Shown in pieces: positions 58,408 through 64,000 of a stretch of 64,000 bases of DNA. Each line of letters begins with the position of its first letter. Within the stretch, counting starts at the first letter, position 1. The notes below the pieces were generated by a model, which ran no database searches, was not told the origin of the DNA, and was given only the letters and a program-made list of their open reading frames with translations. The stretch covers positions 4,771,851-4,835,850 of the forward strand of contig NC_089221.1 in the NCBI RefSeq assembly GCF_963924675.1, written 5' to 3'. A program made the position numbers and the translations under genes. The DNA comes from Phocoena phocoena. Its lineage: Eukaryota > Chordata > Mammalia > Artiodactyla > Phocoenidae.

Positions 58408-59496
58408 TTTTGAGTATGAAATGAAGTAATGCTGATCTGATGTCAGATTAGGGAGATTTGGAATATTTTGTTTACTGTTTTGACATAGAAGTAGAACATG
58501 GAAGAGATCACATGATATCGGGGTAGTTAGTGTATCATTAACAAGAGACTTAAAAATTAAGGAAGGAATGACATATTGGAGAAAAGAAGCTCCGTCCATC
58601 TTAGAACAGTGTCAGCTGATTTTTAACTCAAAACTGTGCTGTAACACAGACAGAGAAGATGAGGAGTGAAGAACAACATTATTAGGAGATTGCTCTGTGC
58701 TGTGGGTAAAATCCATGATAAAGGGGCTTTTGTAACAACCTGCCCCATTACCTTGATATTTATAAGAGGAACTCTTTCACACACACAAACACACATTCAC
58801 AGGCTCTGAAAAAACATTGACGTGCTGTCTCACTAATTCCCAAAGCTGTGGTTCTAACTGTATTTAAATAGTCAACATTTGCTAAAGAAGTTTTATAGCA
58901 AAATTCGGTATTAATGTAATAACAGTCAAAGTTTCTCACTCACTGAACATACCAGAATTCTGATGGATTAAAGTCCGATAATATGTACTTTTTCTTATAA
59001 GCACATTTATTTTTCAGAACTGATTGGTCAGTGACCCATCTCCATAGTTTTAAAAAACAAAAACGGTCTCAACAAAAATATTAGATGATCCTACATAATG
59101 TTGAATGCTTAGCAACTGCTTTTTGAGATGCCTGGGTCCCCTACAACAACTCATATAAAATGTATATAAATATTTTCTTAAATGCTCAGGAAAATAGGGG
59201 AAGAGAGAATAGATTGTCTCTTCCAATCATGGCTGTAGGTTTTTTAAGATGTGTAAATTCCATAATAGTCCCTTCAGAGATTCAGCTATTATTATTAAAA
59301 TCAATCTTAAAGAATGTCAAACTATATCCTTTTATCTGTTTCATTTATCAAAACATATTATTTATGTTCTTCCTTTCTTCCTGTTCTTGTAAAATAACTA
59401 ATTTTCCAGAGATATATCTCAATTGACATAATTTATCAAAGCAAAATGACAAGATGAGGTATGAATTAGAATTTCAGCAGTGATGTCAAAATGTAA
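58408..59496. other. Single-copy AT-rich stretch, no gene seen
   Basis: A short (CA)n tract lies at about 58780-58795. An 88-codon frame at 59160-59426 is unrecognised. Confidence 0.5.
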
Positions 59497-59624
59497 TGAC
59501 TTATATGGGAAAATAATCTAAAAAAGAGTGGATATACATATATGCATAACTGATACACTATGCTGTACAGCAGAAACTAACGCAACATCGTAAGTCAACT
59601 GTACTCTAATAAAACTTAAAAAAA
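59497..59624 (+). mobile_element. Short L1 3' end
   Basis: TATGGGAAAATAATCTAAAA, GAGTGGATATACATATATGC, ACAGCAGAAACTAACGCAAC and CAACTGTACTCTAATAAAAC. About 130 bp of L1 3' UTR with an A-rich end and no clear TSD. Confidence 0.85.
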
Positions 59625-60617
59625 TATACTATTCCAAGGAGAGTTTATGAAATGGTGTATATAGAGCAAGCCATTTGCCAATCTGGCCTCTGCACACATC
59701 TTACCTCTGTCACAAGGACACTCCAAGGGATTACAGAGCAACGTCTACTGTAGGTAGGCACACAAAAGGAAAGCTAATGTGCATTTGTTATTATCTCCCT
59801 GGAAGTTCACTTGTAAAAAGACCACCAGCCTCCCTCTTGTTAATGAGTCAGCCACGCATACTGCTTTCGGATCCTTGGAGAAAAACTGCTACACAAACAT
59901 CAATTTTTGCTAACTTCTGATGGCTATTCCTGGTGGCAACTATTGGCTAGAGGTCTGAAGTCTTTGCATTTCAAGGAAACTCCACTGGCAAACACTCACT
60001 ATAGCTGAACTGAAATGAGGTGACCTAGACCTCAGTGAAAGCTGTGAACCACAGCTCTCATCTCTGATTTTTTTCAAACTTACTTTTGATGTGTGATCTT
60101 TTATTATGCTTTGTAGATCTAAATTTTCCCTTTTCCTATTCACATAGATATCTTGTGACTAACTTTCTTTTTAATGATTAACTATTGCAATGAGAAAAGG
60201 ATAATTCTAACTTATTGGGGCATTGTGAGTATCATTTAAGAAAGTTGAACAATCACAGCAGTTGGATGCATAATTAGGTGGCTGTTTCATATGTGTGATG
60301 TGTTTAGGTCATGCTTGGTTTGACTTACTTTATTTGAAACAAACCACATTTTCATCTTCATTGCGATGCATGGAAACATGGCAGAAAAAGATGATTTTTT
60401 TTTATCCTGCTTCCTACAAAGGAGGTTTTGTACAAATCTGAATTTCAAATAATTTCTCTATTCAAGCACTTCAAAGGGGGTTGGGTAGAGTCATTTGTAA
60501 AAGTATAACATAAAACGCAGCTTAGGCTACACAAAGCACTTTGCTGTGAAGGAGAAAAGGGAGCGAGACAGTGTGACAAGCACTCATCCCTTACCCTCAT
60601 GTTGAGGACAGCTGAGA
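59625..60617. other. Single-copy stretch, no gene seen
   Basis: A T run lies at about 60395-60403. Nothing recognised. Confidence 0.5.
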
Positions 60618-61089
60618 TGCTACTGTGGGTTGAATTATGTCCCCCCAAAAGACATGCTGAAGTCCTAATCCCTTGTACCTGTGAATGTGAGTTTACTTGG
60701 AAATAGGTTCTTTGCAGATGGAGTCAAGTTAAGATGAGGGCTTACTGCATTAGTAGCATCAATCCAGTGACCAGCATCTTTCTACTTGTAGAGGGGACAG
60801 AGACTCAGACACCCACAGGGGAACATGCAATAATGATGGAGGTAGAGATTAGAGTGATGTGCCCACAGCCAAGGAAGGCCAGAATGGCCAGCAACACCAA
60901 AGCTAAGAACGAGGAGAGGAAGTACTGTCCCCTGGAGACTTCAGAGAGAGCACAGCCCTGCCAACACCTTGATTTTGGACTTGTAACCTCCAGAGCTATG
61001 AAACCTCCAGAGCTATGTGGCAACAAATCCTTGTTGTTTTAAGCCACCCAGTTGTGGTAAAGGGTTATGGCAGCCCCAGGAGACTGACA
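60618..61089 (+). mobile_element. MLT1-type (ERVL-MaLR) solo LTR
   Basis: Begins TGCTACTGTGGGTTGAATTA, then CATGCTGAAGTCCTAATCCC, GGAAATAGGTTCTTTGCAGA, CAGCCAAGGAAGGCCAGAAT, CCTGCCAACACCTTGATTTT and TTAAGCCACCCAGTTGTGGT. It ends AGACTGACA. A 17-bp internal tandem duplication sits near its 3' end (about 60985-61017). Confidence 0.88.
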
Positions 61090-61507
61090 TGTAGGCTGGG
61101 GTGGAGCTTCCTCCAAGCGGCCTCCCTCCATGATCCAAGTCAGAGCCAAGGGCCACAGAGCCCTTCCTGGTCAACCTTTGAAATCTCTGTCCAGAAAAAC
61201 TATGCATATAACTCACAGAACACAGAGTGCCCGACATGCAAGGAAGCTCTGCGATCAGCGGGGAGCAGAGATGATCTTGGGCAATCATGATCATTTTATT
61301 CTGCTCTTCCAGACCCTTCAATTTCTTTTCCTCATCAAGTTTCCCCCACATTCTGTTGCAGCTCCTAGCCACTTGCTGTCCCTTCCTCCAGCTGCCCCTC
61401 CTCTGTTTAATGTGGCAGTGAGGCTGAGTTCACCCACTGCCTGTGATAAGGCCCCATCACTGATCTGGGCGCGGATCAGTGACTGCAGAGTCCTGACACA
61501 ATGGCAC
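61090..61507. other. Single-copy stretch, no gene seen
   Basis: A 144-codon frame (61130-61564) runs through this stretch into the antisense LTR and is treated as chance. Confidence 0.5.
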
Positions 61508-62128
61508 TGTTACCAAACCAAACATGGGTCCACTCCCCTGCATGCAGTAGAACCAATATATTAACAGCAGGTTGTAGTAAAGGAAAGTGCAGAGTTTATT
61601 GCAGGGCCAAGCAAGGAGTACAAGCAGCTAATACTTAAAACACTCAAACTCCTCGATGGATTTCAGGGAAGGGATTTTAAAGGCAGGATGAAGGAAAGGG
61701 TCACAGGGTGCCTGCTCAGCTCTTGGACATTCTTCTCTTTGGTTGGTGGTGAGGTAATTGGGAGTCAACATCCCCAACCTTCGGTTCCAACTGGTCTAGG
61801 GTCTACATGCTGGTCATCAACATACAGTTAAGTTTTTCCACCTGGTGGGGTGGGTTTCAGTATCTGCACAACAGCTCAAGGACATGGCTCAGGATATTAT
61901 CTGTAGCCCTCAAGGAGGAACCAAAGGTCCTTGACTTTGTTTAAAGGCTAAAATATTATTATATTGTCTTGCTCGATGGTTTTCCTTTGTTTTTACATTT
62001 CCTCACTTCTCTGATTAAATTTGCTCTTTGGAACTTGAGGAAGGCCTAGGAGGCTAAAGCTTTTCTACGAACAAGAGGCAGGGGACATAGCAGGGTCCTT
62101 CTTGTTTTCAGCTCTCCCAGGGCCAGCA
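61508..62128 (-). mobile_element. ERV1-type LTR, antisense
   Basis: The reverse complement aligns along nearly its full length with the LTR at 57770-58407 (roughly 80% by eye). Shared blocks include AAACAAAGTCAAGGA, GTTGACTCCCAATTACCTCA and CCTGCAATAAAC (inverted signal at about 61595-61600). The 3' end is TGTTACCAAACC at 61508. The 5' end is less certain: it could reach about 62270, where another GGGTCCCAC motif appears. No clear TSD. Confidence 0.78.
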
Positions 62129-62805
62129 GAGAGAAGACTACCTCTGACCTTAACATGATTAAATGTCTCAGCTGGAGAGGAAGTGTCCCCTGGGTACACT
62201 CCTGCAATCGCTTGGCACTGATGGCCACAACTCTGCCCTCCTCGGGGTCCCACATGGGGTCCTAGGTCTCATTCTGTCTCCTGCCTGGTGCAGCCAGAAT
62301 TACCCCTGGAACCCAACTCTCTGTGCTGACCAAGGACTGTGGACTGGCATTGTCTTTGGAGGCCAATTACATAACAGTGACAGGCCAGGATCGGAGATGT
62401 GCTCAGCTGAAAGTTAAATCAGAAGGTTAGTCATAGAAGGGACAAGAGGGAGGGCCAGGAGAAGAAGAGGAGGGTCAAGAAGAGGTGACAGCCTGGTGGA
62501 AGCCCTGCATGATGTCAGAGGTTGGTAAACAAGGCTTTGATTTTCCAAGAGGAAGGAGGTGAGTAAAAGCCTCCTATCATTTGGTGAAGTAGGAACATCT
62601 CGGCACATTATCAGGAGTTGATTAAGAAGTGAGGTTGATTTTGGAAAGCTGGCAAGAACCTCTCACCACTTTACATACCTCTTACCCATCCCTGCCTTTT
62701 TCACCATGCTTGGCTCCTTCACCTACATCCAGAGTGAGAGTCGTAGGGAAGTAAATCTAGAAGCAAAAGGGAAATCAAAGAACTGTAACATTTTTTAAAC
62801 TGGAA
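62129..62805. other. Single-copy or LTR-adjacent stretch
   Basis: 62129-62280 could be an extension of the antisense LTR; the rest shows nothing recognisable. Confidence 0.45.
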
Positions 62806-62809
62806 TAAA

Positions 62810-62928
62810 GCTGAGATAATTTGGTCTAATTTTCCTCATTGTGTGTTTGATGAGGAAATTGACTCAGAGAAGTCCATTCATTTGCCTAAGATCACATGGC
62901 TAGTTAACATCAAGTTCAGACTCCAGGG
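62810..62928 (+). mobile_element. MIR SINE
   Basis: TTTTCCTCATTGTGTGTTTG, GATGAGGAAATTGACTCAGA, then GCCTAAGATCACATGGCTAG. This matches the MIR core 'gatgaggaaactgaggc...tgcccaaggtcacacagctag'. Confidence 0.78.
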
Positions 62929-63235
62929 AAAAGATAACATACCTATTTAATGATCCTTCCTTGTTTCCTGGAAGTTTTAAGTAACACCCTTGGTTACTAA
63001 ACGTCACCAACCAAGCTATTCCCTGTTCACAAGATCTTTTCTTAAGAAAAAAAAAAAAAAAATGTGCTCCTTAATATTTAGGCAGAACGTGTTTCTTTTC
63101 ACACTGTCATCACTTCACGTATCATGTTTTACTAGGACGTACCATTTTCCCCCACAGATAAGGTAAATAGTAAGAGTGAATGTTATGAAGCTAAAACTGG
63201 AATAACAGACTAATACAAAATGCTTTTTTTCTTGG
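62929..63235. other. Single-copy stretch, no gene seen
   Basis: Contains an A run at about 63047-63062; otherwise nothing. Confidence 0.5.
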
Positions 63236-63350
63236 TTATAGTGCAGTGATCATTTCATAATGTGTAAAAAGATCAAATCACCATGTTGCACACCTGAACC
63301 TAATATAATATTGTATGTTAATTATAACTCAATAAAAATAAAATGCTCGT
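63236..63350 (+). mobile_element. L1 3' end, older type
   Basis: GTGATCATTTCATAATGTGT, ATCAAATCACCATGTTGCAC, ACCTGAACCTAATATAATAT and TTAATTATAACTCAATAAAA. An older L1 3' end pattern, distinct from the young copies. The CHR SINE sits immediately downstream in its A-rich tail. Confidence 0.78.
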
Positions 63351-63369
63351 ATTTAAAAAAATAATAATG

Positions 63370-63598
63370 GGGCTTCCCTGGGTGGCGCAGTGGTTTTGAG
63401 AGTCCGCCTGCCGATGCAGGGGACATGGGTTCGTGCCCTGGTCCGGGAAGATCTCACATGCGCGGAGCGGCTAAGCCTGTGAGCCATGGCCGCTGAGCCT
63501 GCGCGTCTCGGAGCCTGTGCTCCGCAGCGGGAGAGACCACAACAGTGAGAGGGCCCGCAATACCGCAAAAAAAAAAAAAAAATAATAATAATAATAAT
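63370..63598 (+). mobile_element. CHR-type tRNA-derived SINE
   Basis: Starts GGGCTTCCCTGGGTGGCGCA, has A box GGTGGCGCAGTGG and B box GGTTCGTGCC (RNA polymerase III promoter pieces), CATGGCCGCTGAGCCTGCGC, and ends in CAATACCGC plus A16 and an (AAT)n tail. An AATAATAATG-type duplication flanks both sides but is confused by the AAT tail. This is a lineage marker for Cetacea and relatives. Confidence 0.95.
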
Positions 63599-64000
63599 GA
63601 CTTTTTTTCAAATTATATTTTATTAACAGGGGTGTTTATACTGTCTTCTATGGGGAAGGCCTCTGGAATGATGCATAAAGTTGATGGAAAGTTCATGCCT
63701 AGGGTTAGAAAACAAATACTGGACACTTCACCAAGCACAGGATAAAAGTGAACTTTACTGGTCACCCAGACATTTCCTAGCCACTCCCAGCATCTATCTC
63801 TTCTGCAGAAAACAAGGAAAGAACCATGTTTTAGATGCAATTGCTCTAACACCAGAAGGCTGAAAAAAAGACACTGGGCAGTTAACATTTTAACATGTCT
63901 GTGGTTCCCTTCTTCACCCATCTTCCAGCCAGGAAATGGCAGGTTTCCTTTAATAGAAGGTAGGAATTTTATCTGTACACAGACTTCTCTATCATCACAT
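63599..64000. other. Single-copy stretch, no gene seen
   Basis: Overlapping frames of 60-102 codons on both strands, none recognisable. Confidence 0.5.

Noticed and set aside
61130..61564. 144-codon frame
   Set aside because: Runs from unique DNA into an antisense LTR, and the composition looks like chance.

Overview
This window looks like nuclear DNA from a mammal, most likely a cetacean. The main evidence is two copies of the tRNA-derived CHR-type SINE of the cetacean-hippo-ruminant lineage (1031-1254 minus, 63370-63598 plus). Several L1 3' ends of the cetartiodactyl type support this, together with ancient mammalian repeats (L2, MIR, MLT1/MaLR LTRs). I saw no ruminant BovB LINE. Calls rest on recognising family sequences and on target-site duplications (TSDs) read in the sequence; no database search was possible.

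I find no convincing protein-coding exon, no tRNA, rRNA or snRNA gene, and no CRISPR. Every open frame with recognisable protein content belongs to a dead transposon. The window is therefore intergenic (gene desert) or lies inside a large intron. By the spans called here, roughly 40% is recognisable transposon; the rest is single-copy sequence without visible function.

Layout. 1-6960: an old antisense L1 split by a nearly full-length younger antisense L1 (180-5725), itself split by a CHR SINE. 7-10 kb: an L2 end, unique DNA, a TG/TA microsatellite and a short L1 end. 12-15.5 kb: an MLT1 LTR, a Tigger-like DNA transposon and two solo ERV LTRs. 16.9-25 kb: four L1 3' ends, one with a 5' inversion. 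27-36 kb: an MLT1 LTR, L2, an L1 end, an unassigned old repeat, an old L1/HAL1-like piece, an L2 end and a MaLR LTR. 38.7-50 kb: a MaLR LTR, an old L1 (40.8-42.7), a MaLR LTR carrying a hAT element, and a 3.6 kb L1 with a Tigger-like insert, followed by an MLT1 LTR. 50-54 kb: L1M pieces and an L2 broken by an L1M. 56-64 kb: MIRs, short L1 ends, two related ERV1-type LTRs in opposite orientation, a MaLR LTR, and the second CHR SINE.

No genes work together here. What can be read is an insertion history: nested elements with intact TSDs give a relative order of events. I found no convincing undescribed biological system. The best second-look items are structural: a twin-priming inversion, a hAT element with a perfect 8-bp TSD, an L1 internal deletion joining ORF1 to the endonuclease region, repeated microsatellite birth at one L1 position, and the inverted ERV LTR pair.
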